Assembly: GCF_013839445.1 (NCBI RefSeq)
Contig: NZ_JACDIT010000003.1
Span: 1 to 64,000 of the forward strand
Direction: 5' to 3'
DNA length: 64,000 nt
DNA from: Chthonobacter albigriseus
GTDB lineage: Bacteria; Pseudomonadota; Alphaproteobacteria; Rhizobiales; Pleomorphomonadaceae
A program made the position numbers and the translations under genes. This document shows positions 26,181 to 35,732 of this stretch, piece by piece. Every line of letters starts with the position of its first letter. Within the stretch, counting starts at the first letter, position 1. A model generated the notes under the pieces. It saw nothing but the letters and a program-made list of their open reading frames with translations. It was not told the origin of the DNA and searched no databases.

Positions 26181-26534
26181 TCAGAAGCAGCGCATCTCCG
26201 CTTCCGCCTGCGCCCGCCGCAGGTCGCCGACCGCCGCCTTCGATTCCTCGCTGGTGCGAAACACCACGCCCTTTTCGCCGGTCTGCAGGCCGAGCGAGAT
26301 GAACGTCGAGGCCTCCTCGTAACGGGCGTAGGGGATGATCGTGGCGATCACGTCGATCGAGCAGGAGCAGTGCTCCATGGCCTGCTGCGTCTCGCCGTTC
26401 GCCTTCATGCAGCCGTAGACGTAGTCCGCGCGCGCCATGGTCGGGAAATCGTTGAGAACGGCGGGCTCCTGCGCCAGGGCCGGCGCCGCGGCCATCGCGA
26501 AGGCGGCCGCGCACAGGGTCGCGTTGAGTCTCAT
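26181..26534 (-). CDS. Small exported cysteine-rich protein of the quinoprotein locus
   Basis: A 117-residue protein with a clear signal peptide (about 1-22, ending PALAQ). The mature part has four cysteines: Cys42, Cys56, Cys58 (HCSCSID) and the penultimate Cys116. The spacing suggests two disulfides or a metal or haem-free redox pair. I do not recognise the family. Its position next to the SoxYZ-like carrier suggests a part in the same process. The ATG at 26534 follows a GGAGGAT. The frame upstream to 26675 is not used. Confidence 0.7.
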   Translation of the reverse strand: MRLNATLCAAAFAMAAAPALAQEPAVLNDFPTMARADYVYGCMKANGETQQAMEHCSCSIDVIATIIPYARYEEASTFISLGLQTGEKGVVFRTSEESKAAVGDLRRAQAEAEMRCF

Positions 26535-26819
26535 CCAGGCATCCTCCCTCGGTTCTTCACTGTTGCCGCTAACATGGCACCGGCCCCCACCCATTTCCAT
26601 AGGCGTGACGACGGTCACAACGCCGCTCCGCCCAGCCGGTCTCCGGAGGCTTCCTCCTACGGAAGAAGGAGTCATGTTGAGTGTTTCGTCGCGATTGTTT
26701 AGTAACTGCGGCGTTACCTGCGACGTTCCAACGCAAGCGCTGCCCGCCTCGCCGATCCCAAGGCGGCGGAAATTATTGATCTTTTGACCAGACGTTCAGC
26801 TTTCAGGAGAATCGGGGAG

Positions 26820-26905
26820 TGGTGGCCGCTGGGGGGATCGAACCCCCATGGGCTAAGCCCGAGGCATTTTAAGTGCCTTGTGTATACCAGTTCCACCAAG
26901 CGGCC
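26820..26905 (-). tRNA. tRNA-Leu (anticodon TAA)
   Basis: On the minus strand, acceptor GGCCGCT pairs with AGCGGCC, with discriminator A and an encoded CCA. The anticodon loop reads CTTAAAA with anticodon TAA for codon TTA. There is a long variable arm (TCGGGCTTAGCCCAT) and a T-arm GGGGGTTCGATCCCCC. The length (86 with CCA) fits a class II leucine tRNA. Confidence 0.95.
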
Positions 26906-27019
26906 ATCGCCGGAGCGGACGCGCCGGCAGGCCCCTGGGTTACGTGGCACGGAGGCGACAGGTCAAGACTGATCGAGCAACTGTCACGACGTCGGGCAGG
27001 ATCCCGGGCGCGGGGGAGA

Positions 27020-27424
27020 TCAGCCGCAGGTCGCCGCAGTGGCCTCGCCGTCCTTGCCGATCACGCTCACGCGGACGGAGGCGACGCCGCGCGACACGAA
27101 GCCGAGATCGTTGGCGGCGCGTTTGGAGAGGTCGATCACCCGGCCGCGCACGAACGGGCCGCGGTCGTTGATCCGCACCACGACGGACTTGCCGTTGCGC
27201 AGGTTCTCCACCTTGACCATGGTGCCGAAGGGAAGCGTCTTGTGGGCCGCGACGAGGGCCTGCGGATTGGCCCGCTCCCCGCTCGCCGTCCGGGTATGCA
27301 TCGCATACCACGATGCCTTTCCGCACTGGACGCGGGCGGATGCCGGGATGGCACCGGCGGCGAATGCGGCCATGGCAACGGCCGCGATGATGGCGCGGCG
27401 AGCGCCCTTCGTCGTGGTGATCAA
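27020..27424 (-). CDS. RlpA-like septal ring lytic transglycosylase family protein
   Basis: A 134-residue exported protein of the RlpA double-psi beta-barrel family, which trims cell-wall glycan strands. It has a signal peptide (about 10-30), GKASWYA at the start of the barrel, [18 protein letters not shown] and [16 protein letters not shown] with the conserved Asp residues. There is no SPOR domain. The likely start is a TTG at 27424, with GGAAAGGCGAG just upstream. The longer frame to 27592 has no signal peptide at its start. Confidence 0.82.
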   Translation of the reverse strand: MITTTKGARRAIIAAVAMAAFAAGAIPASARVQCGKASWYAMHTRTASGERANPQALVAAHKTLPFGTMVKVENLRNGKSVVVRINDRGPFVRGRVIDLSKRAANDLGFVSRGVASVRVSVIGKDGEATAATCG

Positions 27425-27642
27425 TGTCTCGCCTTTCCAGATGGTCCGCGTTGCTGCCGCGGCGGTCTTCCAAGCCTCCACGCGGGTTCTGTTCAAGAAC
27501 GGAACAGGCGCGCAAGAACCGAGAAGCCGGCCAACTGTGGCGAGAATCAGGCAGGCGTTAAGAATCGATTGCGATTCGTCAAGAGGTCGCACGCCTCTTT
27601 TACAAGATCGTCACAAGATTTTATCGGGCGAAACCGCCGGAA

Positions 27643-28161
27643 TCAGCCGTCCCCGCGACCGCTGATCGGGGGCGCGTAGGCGAAGTCCATGTCCCACGGA
27701 AAATAGATCCAGGTGTCCTGGCTGACCTCGGTGACGAAGGTGTCGACCAGCGGTCGTCCCTTCGGCTTGGCATAGACGGTGGCGAAATGCGCCTTGGGGA
27801 TCATCTCCCGGACGATGCGTGCCGTCGCCCCGGTGTCCACGAGGTCGTCGATGATCAGGATGCCGGCGCCCTGCCCGCCGTCCATCTCGATCAGCTTGGG
27901 ATCGACGCCTTTCAGCACCTGCAGCTGCCCCTGGTCCTTGTACTCGTGGTAGGAGGCGACCCCCACCGTCTCGATCACCCGGATGCCAAGCTCGCGCGCT
28001 ACGATCGCCGCCGGCACCAGACCGCCACGCGTGATGCAGACGATCGCAGTCCATTTCCCCTGCCCGGACAGCCGCCAGGCGAGCGCCCGCGCGTCGCGGT
28101 GGAACTGGTCCCAGGAAACGGGAAACGCCTTGGGGTTGAGCGGCTGGTGGCTGTCTTTCAT
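27643..28161 (-). CDS. gpt: Xanthine phosphoribosyltransferase
   Basis: Salvages xanthine and guanine to nucleotides using PRPP. A 172-residue type I phosphoribosyltransferase with the PRPP-binding motif [11 protein letters not shown] (103-113), the flexible-loop segment [11 protein letters not shown], and the specificity segment [11 protein letters not shown] at the C-terminus. It lies 36 bases downstream of the CinA-type gene on the same strand. Confidence 0.93.
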   Translation of the reverse strand: MKDSHQPLNPKAFPVSWDQFHRDARALAWRLSGQGKWTAIVCITRGGLVPAAIVARELGIRVIETVGVASYHEYKDQGQLQVLKGVDPKLIEMDGGQGAGILIIDDLVDTGATARIVREMIPKAHFATVYAKPKGRPLVDTFVTEVSQDTWIYFPWDMDFAYAPPISGRGDG

Positions 28162-28197
28162 GGCGGCGACCTTCGGATCAGACGGACGGTTCTGGGT

Positions 28198-28980
28198 TCA
28201 ATACTTGACCGGCCTGGAGCCGGCGGCCTGTTCGGCGGCGATCCGGGCGAGCATCGCCTCCACCGCAGCGGTGGCCCGGGCGAGCGCCTCCGGATCGCGC
28301 GACCGCACGACGAGCTTGGTGGAGAAGCTGGTGCCGTTCATGACGGGATAGCTGCCGATCATCACATCGGCGTGGGCGGCGGCGACCGCGCCGAGTGCCG
28401 TGCCGATCAGCCCCTCGCCGAACGGACAGTCCACCGTGTTGGAGAGCACCTTCTCCCCGGTCTCCAGCAGTGGACCGATCGCCTGCAGCATGACCTCCAT
28501 CACCTTGGGCACGCCCGCCATGACGAACACGTTGCCCAGGCGGAAGCCCGGCGCCTTGGTCAGCGCATTGGGGATGAGATCCGCACCGGCCGGGATCCGC
28601 GCCATCCGCAGCCGGGCCTCGGTCAGGTCCTCGGGACGCTGGTAGTGCCCCTTGAGGATCTCCACCGCCCGCGGGTCGAGGTCGACCGGAACGCCGAACG
28701 CCGCTCCGACCGCGTCCGCGGTGATGTCGTCGTGCGTGGGGCCGATGCCGCCGGTGGTGAACACATAGGTGTAGCGGGACCGCAGCGTGTTAATCGCCTC
28801 CACGATCATCGGCTGGTCGTCGGGCACCACGCGGATTTCGGTGAGGTCGATGCCGATGGCCGTCAGGAAGGATGCGATGGTGCCGGAGTTGGTGTCGCGT
28901 GTCCGCCCGGACAGGATCTCGTCGCCGATGACGACCACGCCCGCCGTGACGCGTCTCTCGCTGCCCTGTTCGCCGCTCAT
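28198..28980 (-). CDS. CinA-type competence/damage-inducible molybdopterin-binding-fold protein
   Basis: A 260-residue protein of the N-terminal CinA (MoaB/MogA-like) fold without the C-terminal amidohydrolase domain. The nucleotide-binding motifs [15 protein letters not shown] and [18 protein letters not shown] are intact. Stand-alone CinA-N proteins can act as ADP-ribose pyrophosphatase-like enzymes, but the activity here is uncertain. It is probably co-transcribed with gpt. Confidence 0.85.
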   Translation of the reverse strand: MSGEQGSERRVTAGVVVIGDEILSGRTRDTNSGTIASFLTAIGIDLTEIRVVPDDQPMIVEAINTLRSRYTYVFTTGGIGPTHDDITADAVGAAFGVPVDLDPRAVEILKGHYQRPEDLTEARLRMARIPAGADLIPNALTKAPGFRLGNVFVMAGVPKVMEVMLQAIGPLLETGEKVLSNTVDCPFGEGLIGTALGAVAAAHADVMIGSYPVMNGTSFSTKLVVRSRDPEALARATAAVEAMLARIAAEQAAGSRPVKY

Positions 28981-29098
28981 CGAAGTCCTCCCGGTCCAGC
29001 GGTCTAGCGCGTCGCCGCGCCCCGCTCAAGCGGGAGCTTCCCGGCGCACCCCCGCGCGGATATGGTCCGGCACCCCATCCGATGGACCGAGTCTCCCC

Positions 29099-29803
29099 AT
29101 GCAGTTCGCCGATCCGCTCGTCTCCGCCCGCCTCGTCCGGCGCTACAAGCGCTTCCTGGCCGACGTCGTCCTCGACACCGGCGAGGAGGTAACGGCCCAC
29201 TGCGCCAACCCCGGCTCCATGCTGGGCCTTGCCGCCCCCGGTTCGCGGGTCTGGCTGTCGCGGTCCTCCGATCCCAAGCGCAAGCTGAAGTACTCCTGGG
29301 AGATCGTCGAGGCGGACGGCGGCCTCGTCGGCATCAACACCGCCCACCCAAACGGGCTCGTCGCGGAGGCCATCCTCGGCGGCATCATCGCCGAACTCGC
29401 CGGCTACCCCGTTCTCCGGCGCGAGGTGAAGTACGGCAGGAACAGCCGCGTAGACCTGCTGCTGGAATGCCCCGAGAAGCCGCCCGCCTATGTGGAAGTC
29501 AAGAACGTCCACCTCATGCGCACGCCCGGCCTTGCCGAGTTTCCCGACAGCGTCACCAGCCGCGGCGCCAAGCATCTGGTGGAGCTCGGCGACATGGTGG
29601 AGGCCGGCCACCGGGCGGTGATGGTGTTCCTCGTTCAGCGCACCGATTGCACGGCGATGGCGCTTGCCGCCGACATCGACCCGGCCTACGCGGCCGCCTT
29701 CCGGGAAGCGATGGCGCGCGGCGTCGAAGCCGTCGCCTACGCCTGTCGGATCGACCCGGCCGGAATCCACACGGAACGGCGAATTCCGATCACGCCGCCC
29801 TGA
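29099..29803 (+). CDS. sfsA: DNA/RNA nuclease SfsA family protein
   Basis: A 234-residue SfsA protein. Motifs seen: [27 protein letters not shown], the nuclease-like [17 protein letters not shown] with YVEVKNVHL, and [13 protein letters not shown]. In E. coli it was linked to sugar fermentation stimulation; relatives have a PD-(D/E)xK nuclease-like core. The start ATG lies inside the longer frame from 28787, whose upstream part overlaps the divergent CinA-type gene. Confidence 0.93.
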   Translation: MQFADPLVSARLVRRYKRFLADVVLDTGEEVTAHCANPGSMLGLAAPGSRVWLSRSSDPKRKLKYSWEIVEADGGLVGINTAHPNGLVAEAILGGIIAELAGYPVLRREVKYGRNSRVDLLLECPEKPPAYVEVKNVHLMRTPGLAEFPDSVTSRGAKHLVELGDMVEAGHRAVMVFLVQRTDCTAMALAADIDPAYAAAFREAMARGVEAVAYACRIDPAGIHTERRIPITPP

Positions 29804-29923
29804 CATTCTTTGGCGGATGCGCAAAACGTCAGGAATGTTTATATAAGTGAGAACGAACGCAGCGCGCCGGACCGTGCTGCCCGACCCGGACGGCTCCCGT
29901 CGTCCTTCAAGACGAGATGGCTC

Positions 29924-30754
29924 ATGGTGACTTACGTCGACGCCGCGGTCGCGCCGCTGCGCAACACAGGCGACATTCGCCTCTACAACGCCGACGATTT
30001 CGAAGGCATGCGCCGCGCCTGCCAGTTGACCGCCCGCTGCCTCGACGAACTGGTCGAGCGGGTCCGCCCCGGCGTCTCGACCGACGAGATCGACCGCTTC
30101 GTCTTCGAGTTCGGCATGGACCACGGCGCCCTGCCCGCGACGCTCTACTACCGCGGCTACACCAAGTCGTCCTGCACCTCGATCAACCACGTCGTCTGCC
30201 ACGGCATTCCCAACGACAAGCCCCTCAAGGACGGCGACATCGTCAACATCGACGTGACGCTGATCCTCGATGGCTGGCACGGCGATTCCAGCCGGATGTA
30301 CGGCGTGGGCGACGTCAAGCGCGCCGCCGAGCGCCTTATCGACGTGACCTACGAGTCCTTGCTGCGCGGCATCGCGGCCATCCGTCCCGGTGCCACCACC
30401 GGCGACATCGGCGAGGCGATCCAGAAGTATGTGGAGAGCGAGCGCTGCTCGGTCGTCCGCGATTTCTGCGGCCACGGCGTCGGCCGCCTGTTCCACGACG
30501 CCCCGAACATCCTCCACTACGGCCGGCGCGGCGAAGGCGTCGTCCTGAAGCCCGGCATGATCTTCACGGTGGAGCCGATGGTGAACCTCGGCCGCCCGCA
30601 GGTGAAGGTGCTGGCCGACGGCTGGACCGCCGTCACGCGCGACCGCTCCCTTTCGGCCCAGTTCGAGCACGCCGTCGGCGTCACCGACAACGGCTGCGAG
30701 ATCTTCACGCTGTCGCCCGCGGGCCTCGACAAGCCGCCGGTCGGGCTGCGGTGA
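29924..30754 (+). CDS. map: Type I methionine aminopeptidase
   Basis: Removes the initiator methionine from new proteins. A 276-residue pita-bread metalloenzyme with the two-metal site residues in [18 protein letters not shown], in [13 protein letters not shown], and in the segments around VEPMV and QFEHAVGV. There is no N-terminal zinc-finger extension. The frame can extend to 29810, but the ATG at 29924 (MVTYVDAAV) is chosen. Its stop overlaps the GTG start of the VOC gene. Confidence 0.93.
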   Translation: MVTYVDAAVAPLRNTGDIRLYNADDFEGMRRACQLTARCLDELVERVRPGVSTDEIDRFVFEFGMDHGALPATLYYRGYTKSSCTSINHVVCHGIPNDKPLKDGDIVNIDVTLILDGWHGDSSRMYGVGDVKRAAERLIDVTYESLLRGIAAIRPGATTGDIGEAIQKYVESERCSVVRDFCGHGVGRLFHDAPNILHYGRRGEGVVLKPGMIFTVEPMVNLGRPQVKVLADGWTAVTRDRSLSAQFEHAVGVTDNGCEIFTLSPAGLDKPPVGLR

Positions 30755-31209
30755 CCGGCGCGGCGCAACGGCCGCGCGTCGCCAACATCCTGGAGACCGC
30801 GCTCTACGTCGCCGACCTCGAGAGGTCGGCGCGCTTCTATCGCGACGTGATCGGCCTTCTCCCGATGCTGGAGACCCCGCGCCTCGTGGCGATGGACGCC
30901 GGCGCCGGCGGCACGCTGCTGCTCTTCCAGGCGGGCGCCACGTCGGACGATCTCGTCGAGTCCTCCGGCACCATCCCCGGCCACGAAGGCGCCGGCCGCC
31001 TGCACATGGCCTTCGCGATCTGCGCCGAGGACCTGGACCCCTGGCGCGCGCACCTCGCTGCGCATGGAATCCCGCTCGCCGGCGAGGCGCGCTGGAGCCG
31101 CGGCGGCACCAGCCTCTACATCCGCGACCCCGACGGCCACGCGATCGAGTTCGCCACCCCGGGACTCTGGCCCAACGACGGCAGCCAAGCGGCCGCGGCG
31201 GAGGGCTGA
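30751..31209 (+). CDS. VOC (glyoxalase/bleomycin-resistance) family protein
   Basis: A 152-residue vicinal oxygen chelate protein starting at a GTG that overlaps the map stop as GTGA, so it is translationally coupled to map. One paired beta-alpha-beta-beta-beta unit repeat is visible: [20 protein letters not shown], then [13 protein letters not shown] and [17 protein letters not shown] with the metal-ligand Glu and His. The substrate is unknown. Some of this group are glutathione- or catechol-linked, others antibiotic-binding. Confidence 0.85.
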   Translation: MTGAAQRPRVANILETALYVADLERSARFYRDVIGLLPMLETPRLVAMDAGAGGTLLLFQAGATSDDLVESSGTIPGHEGAGRLHMAFAICAEDLDPWRAHLAAHGIPLAGEARWSRGGTSLYIRDPDGHAIEFATPGLWPNDGSQAAAAEG

Positions 31210-31340
31210 GCAGCGCAAGCTCCGCCAACGCGCCTCGGCAGCGCCGACGCCGATCTTCCCGCCGCTCCCCCTCGACAACCCTCCCCGCCCCCGCCATTGA
31301 TAGTTATCGCGAGTCTTTCCCACCGCGGAGCGCAAGGGCG

Positions 31341-32042
31341 ATGGACGGGCTGGAGGATGGCAAGGCTGCCGTGCCGCACTACCACGGCCACCGCGACCGG
31401 CTGCGCGCCCGCTTTCGCGACGCCGGCGGCGACCTGCTGGCCGACTACGAACTGCTCGAGCTTGTGCTGTTCCGCTCCATTCCGCGTCAGGACGTCAAGC
31501 CGCTTGCCAAGACGCTGATCGCCCAGTTCGGCACCTTCGCCGAGGTGATCGGCGCCTCGGAAACCCGGCTGCGCTCGGTCCAGGGCCTCGGCGAGGCGAC
31601 CATCCTCGACCTGAAGATCGTGCAGGCCGCCGCCCGCCGGATCGCCCGCGGCGCCGTGCTGAAGCGGCCGGTTCTGTCCTCCTGGAGCGCGGTGCTCGAC
31701 TATTGCCGCGCGGCGATGGCCTTCGAGGAGAAGGAGCAGTTCCGCATCCTCTTCCTGGACAAGAAGAACGCCGTCATCGCCGACGAGGTGCAGCAGACCG
31801 GCACCGTGGACCACACCCCGGTCTACCCGCGCGAAGTGGTGAAGCGGGCGCTGGAACTGTCGGCCACCGCCATCATCCTGGTGCACAACCACCCGTCCGG
31901 CGACCCGACCCCCTCGCGCGCCGACGTGACCATGACCAAGCAGATCGTCGACGTCGCCCAGCCGCTCGGCATCGCCGTCCACGACCACGTCATCATCGGC
32001 CGCGACGGTCACTCCAGCCTGAAGGGGCTGAAGCTGATGTAG
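31341..32042 (+). CDS. radC: RadC/JAMM-domain DNA repair-family protein
   Basis: A 233-residue protein with an N-terminal helix-hairpin-helix part ([12 protein letters not shown] at about 78-89) and a C-terminal JAMM metallo-domain. The zinc motif is [14 protein letters not shown], with His182, His184 and Asp195. The family was named for radiation sensitivity, but its real function is unsettled. It lies alone between the VOC gene and the ATP-grasp operon. Confidence 0.93.
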   Translation: MDGLEDGKAAVPHYHGHRDRLRARFRDAGGDLLADYELLELVLFRSIPRQDVKPLAKTLIAQFGTFAEVIGASETRLRSVQGLGEATILDLKIVQAAARRIARGAVLKRPVLSSWSAVLDYCRAAMAFEEKEQFRILFLDKKNAVIADEVQQTGTVDHTPVYPREVVKRALELSATAIILVHNHPSGDPTPSRADVTMTKQIVDVAQPLGIAVHDHVIIGRDGHSSLKGLKLM

Positions 32043-32219
32043 TGCTTTCGGCGTGCGCGCCGGATGTCGGTTGACCTGTTCGGCGCTCGAAGCCGGGGTA
32101 AGAGAGCCGTTCAGCCTACACTATGGGCAGAGACGCGTAAAACTTGCTCATCCCGTGTCCTTGCCCCGCAGATGATTTTGCCGCTTAAATCAGCATGACG
32201 GTGTGCGAAGGGCGAATGA

Positions 32220-33716
32220 ATGCCTCCTGTAGCGTTCGACGAGATGAATGGGACCGGCGACGCGTGCCGGGCCGCCTATGGACTGATCAAATCCTGGCTC
32301 GACGCGACGGATCCGGAGTTCCTGAAGCGCCGCCAGCAGGAGGCCGAGTTCCTCTTCCGGCGGATCGGCATCACCTTCGCCGTCTACGGCGACGCGGAGG
32401 CCGACGAGCGGATCATTCCCTTCGACATCGTGCCGCGCGTGCTGACCAACAGCGAGTGGGGCACCCTCTCAAAGGGTCTGACGCAGCGCGTGACGGCCTT
32501 GAACCGCTTCCTGGCGGACATCTACGGCAAGGGTGACATCATCCGCGCCGGCATCATCCCCGAGCAACTGGTCTATCAGAACCCGTCGTTCCGGCCCGAG
32601 ATGCTGGGCGTCAAGCTGCCCGCCGACGTCTACGTTCAGATCGCCGGCATCGACGTGATCCGCACCGACGACAAGGACTTCTACGTCCTTGAGGATAACG
32701 CGCGCACGCCGTCCGGCGTCTCCTACATGCTGGAGAACCGGGACGTGATGATGCGCCTCTTCCCCGACCTGTTCGCCGAGGCGCGCATCCAGCCGGTGGA
32801 GAACTATCCGGACGAACTGCTGGCGACGCTGCGCAGCCTAGCGCCTGCCTCCGCCCCGTCCGAGCCGACCGTGGTGCTGATGACGCCCGGCCCGCTGAAC
32901 TCGGCCTACTACGAGCACTCCTTCCTGGCCGACAAGCTGGGCGTGGACCTGGTGGAGGGCCGCGACCTCTTCGTGCGCGACAACGTCGTCTACATGCGCA
33001 CCACCGAGGGCCCGCAGCGGGTCGACGTGATCTACCGCCGCATCGACGACGACTTCCTCGACCCGCTGGTGTTCCGGCCCGATAGCGTGATCGGCGTGCC
33101 CGGCCTGATCTCGGCCTACCGCGCCGGCAACGTCACGCTGGCCAACGCCGTCGGCACCGGGGTCGCCGACGACAAGGCCATGTACACCTACATGCCCGAC
33201 ATCGTCCGCTTCTACCTCGGTGAGGAGCCGATCCTGAAGAACGTGCCGACCTGGCGCTGCCGCGAGCCCGATTCGCTGAAATACGTGCTGGAGCACCTCC
33301 CCGAACTCGTCGTGAAGGAGGTCCAGGGCTCTGGCGGCTACGGCATGCTGGTCGGTCCCAAGGCTGACAAGGCCATGATCGAGACCTTCGCCGCCAAGCT
33401 GCGCGCCGATCCCGACAACTTCATCGCCCAGCCGACGCTGGCGCTCTCCACCTCACCCACCTTCGTCGGCGAGGGCATCGCCCCTCGTCACGTCGACCTG
33501 CGCCCCTTCGTTCTCACCGGTTCGGACCGGGTGCGCATCGTTCCCGGCGGTCTGACGCGCGTGGCGCTGAAGGAGGGCTCCCTGGTGGTCAACTCCAGCC
33601 AGGGCGGCGGCACCAAGGACACCTGGATCATCGAGGACCCCGACGACGACGAGGACGCGGCCCTCGGCGGCGGGATGGTTTCGCAGAGCCAATCCCAATC
33701 GCAAGGGGGGTCGTGA
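32220..33716 (+). CDS. Circularly permuted type 2 ATP-grasp ligase
   Basis: A 498-residue ATP-grasp family protein predicted to form amide bonds to peptides. Recognisable elements are VYGDAEADERIIPFDIVPR, NPSFRPEMLGV, YVLEDNARTPSGVSYMLENR and the metal-binding run LRPFVLTGSDRVRIVPGGL. It is the first gene of a four-gene operon with alpha-E, transglutaminase-like and Anbu genes, a conserved linkage described for ATP-grasp peptide-ligase systems. The product is unknown. Confidence 0.9.
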   Translation: MPPVAFDEMNGTGDACRAAYGLIKSWLDATDPEFLKRRQQEAEFLFRRIGITFAVYGDAEADERIIPFDIVPRVLTNSEWGTLSKGLTQRVTALNRFLADIYGKGDIIRAGIIPEQLVYQNPSFRPEMLGVKLPADVYVQIAGIDVIRTDDKDFYVLEDNARTPSGVSYMLENRDVMMRLFPDLFAEARIQPVENYPDELLATLRSLAPASAPSEPTVVLMTPGPLNSAYYEHSFLADKLGVDLVEGRDLFVRDNVVYMRTTEGPQRVDVIYRRIDDDFLDPLVFRPDSVIGVPGLISAYRAGNVTLANAVGTGVADDKAMYTYMPDIVRFYLGEEPILKNVPTWRCREPDSLKYVLEHLPELVVKEVQGSGGYGMLVGPKADKAMIETFAAKLRADPDNFIAQPTLALSTSPTFVGEGIAPRHVDLRPFVLTGSDRVRIVPGGLTRVALKEGSLVVNSSQGGGTKDTWIIEDPDDDEDAALGGGMVSQSQSQSQGGS

Positions 33717-33777
33717 CGGCCTTGCCCCTGCCCGCGCGGACCGAACCCCTGCCCCACACCGACCGGACCCGTCCATC

Positions 33778-34719
33778 ATGCTGAGCCGCCACGCCGACAG
33801 TCTCTTCTGGCTCGCCCGCTACGTCGAACGCGCGGAGAACACGGCCCGCCTGCTGGAGGCGGCCGCCCGCCTTTCCGCCATGCCGGTAGCCCATGCCGAG
33901 GGCGCCAACGAATGGGAGATGGCCGTCGCCGCCACCGGCACGCTCGACAGCTTCGCCGCCACCTACGGCGAGGCCAACGCCCGCACTGTGGTCGACCATC
34001 TCGCCTTCTCGAGCACCAACCCCTCCTCGATCCGCTCCTGCCTGGAGACCGCCCGCACCAACGCCCGCTCGGTCCGCACCGCGCTGACCATGGACATGTG
34101 GGAGACCATCAACCTCGGCTGGCTGGAGATGCGCCGCTTCTCCGCCGCCAAGATGAACCGGCAGGAGCTCTCCGACTTCCTCACCTGGGTTAAGGAGACC
34201 TCGCTGCGCTTCGACGGTTCGGCCTACCGGACGATGCTGCGAAACGACGCCTATTATTTCCTGCGCCTCGGCACCTACATCGAGCGGGCCGACTTCACAG
34301 CCCGCATCCTCAACGTCAAGGCCAACGTGCTCGACCCGGACCGCCCCACCGTCGGCGGCGGCTTCGACTACTACCAGTGGTCCTGGATCCTACGGTCCGT
34401 GTCCGCTCTGACCAGCTACCACTGGGTCTATCGGGAGAACCTGAAGCCGCACCTGGTCGCCGACCTGCTGATCCTCAAAGAGGAGATGCCGCGTTCTCTG
34501 GTCTCCTGCTACGACAACATCACCCGCTTCCTCGACAGCCTCGCCCGCGACTACGGCCGCCAGGGCCCCAGCCAGCGTCGGGCACGCTCCACGCTCGGCC
34601 GACTGCAGGGCTGCGACCTCGACGAGCTCTTCAAGGCCGGCCTCACCGATTTCCTCGCCGATTTCGTCTGGGACAACGGCCGCCTCGGCGCCGCGATCGC
34701 CGAACAGTATCTTGAGTAG
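33778..34719 (+). CDS. Alpha-E domain-containing protein
   Basis: A 313-residue all-helical protein of the alpha-E family, recognised by the start MLSRHADSLFWLARYVERAENTARLL and the later FLRLGTYIERADFTARIL. It has no catalytic motif and is thought to work with the adjacent ATP-grasp ligase. The gap after the ligase is about 60 bases, and only 5 bases separate its stop from the transglutaminase-like gene. Confidence 0.9.
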   Translation: MLSRHADSLFWLARYVERAENTARLLEAAARLSAMPVAHAEGANEWEMAVAATGTLDSFAATYGEANARTVVDHLAFSSTNPSSIRSCLETARTNARSVRTALTMDMWETINLGWLEMRRFSAAKMNRQELSDFLTWVKETSLRFDGSAYRTMLRNDAYYFLRLGTYIERADFTARILNVKANVLDPDRPTVGGGFDYYQWSWILRSVSALTSYHWVYRENLKPHLVADLLILKEEMPRSLVSCYDNITRFLDSLARDYGRQGPSQRRARSTLGRLQGCDLDELFKAGLTDFLADFVWDNGRLGAAIAEQYLE

Positions 34720-34724
34720 CCGCG

Positions 34725-35552
34725 ATGCGTCTGAAGATCGTCCACGAGATCGCATCCCAGTTCGACCCGCCGATCACCAGCGCGATTCGCAAGGTTCGCC
34801 TGACCCCGCGCACCTACGACGGCCAGTACGTCGGCGAATGGCGCATCGACGTCGACCAGGACTGCCGCCTCGACCGCGTCCTCGACGCCTACGGCAACAT
34901 CATCCACAACTTCTCCCTTGCCGGCCCGGTCCGTGCCTTCACCGTCACCGCCATGGGCGAGGTGGAGGTCGACGACACTGCCGGCGTGCTGCAGACGGCC
35001 GCGCGCCTGCCGCCCGGGCTCTTCATGCGCGAGACGCCGCTGACCCACGCGGACCAGGACCTGCGCGACTTCGGGTGGACCGTGGCCGAGGCCGCGGGCG
35101 AAAATCCGCTCGACCGCTGCCACGCGCTGATGCACGCCCTGGCCGACAGGATGCAGCCGGAAGGCGATCCGGCCGACGACATCTGCGGAACGGTGACCAC
35201 CGCCGCGCCCGCGGTCTTCGCGTCCGGCAAGGCCGGCCCGATCGGAATGGCGCACGTCTTCATCGCGGCGGCGCGCCATATCGGGGTACCGGCTCGCTTC
35301 GTCACGGGCTACGTCTGGCGCGACGACGAGCGCGACAGCGGCAGCGCGGCCCACGCCTGGGCCGAAGCTCATGTCGACGGTCTCGGCTGGGTGGGCTTCG
35401 ACGTGACGGGACGGACCTGCCCGACGGACGCCTACGTCCGGGTGTCGGCGAGCCTGGACCAGAACGGCGCCGCCTTTATGCGCGGCGCCAACACGGGGGT
35501 TACGGCCGCCAGCACGGAGAGCCGGGCGACCATCGCCGTTTCGCGGGGATGA
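34725..35552 (+). CDS. Transglutaminase-like protein lacking the catalytic cysteine
   Basis: A 275-residue protein with the bacterial transglutaminase N-terminal region (about 1-90) and core domain (130-235). The catalytic His210 (SAAHAWAEA) and Asp226 (GFDVTGRT) are kept. In place of the usual GxCQDFAHV run, the sequence reads GPIGMAHVF (171-179): the nucleophilic Cys is absent and the segment is one residue shorter. It is therefore probably not an active peptidase or transglutaminase. It could instead bind peptide or the ligase product. Start codon near the end of alpha-E; next gene Anbu. Confidence 0.88.
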   Translation: MRLKIVHEIASQFDPPITSAIRKVRLTPRTYDGQYVGEWRIDVDQDCRLDRVLDAYGNIIHNFSLAGPVRAFTVTAMGEVEVDDTAGVLQTAARLPPGLFMRETPLTHADQDLRDFGWTVAEAAGENPLDRCHALMHALADRMQPEGDPADDICGTVTTAAPAVFASGKAGPIGMAHVFIAAARHIGVPARFVTGYVWRDDERDSGSAAHAWAEAHVDGLGWVGFDVTGRTCPTDAYVRVSASLDQNGAAFMRGANTGVTAASTESRATIAVSRG

Positions 35553-35732
35553 TACGGTCCGGCCGTGCGGCTGGGGCTGGGATCGTGTGGCCGGCCTCGG
35601 CGGACGCGGCACGCTTCCGTCCGGCTCTTCGCGTCGAATTGTCGACTGACGACGGCCCCGGCATGCTCTAAAAGCCGCGGCTAGGGATTGACGGCGCTTT
35701 CGAGCTGCCGGGGGGAATGGCTGGAGCTACCG

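Noticed and set aside
28790-31297. 835-codon antisense frame over sfsA, map and the VOC gene
   Set aside because: It crosses three well-supported genes on the opposite strand and has no coherent domain.
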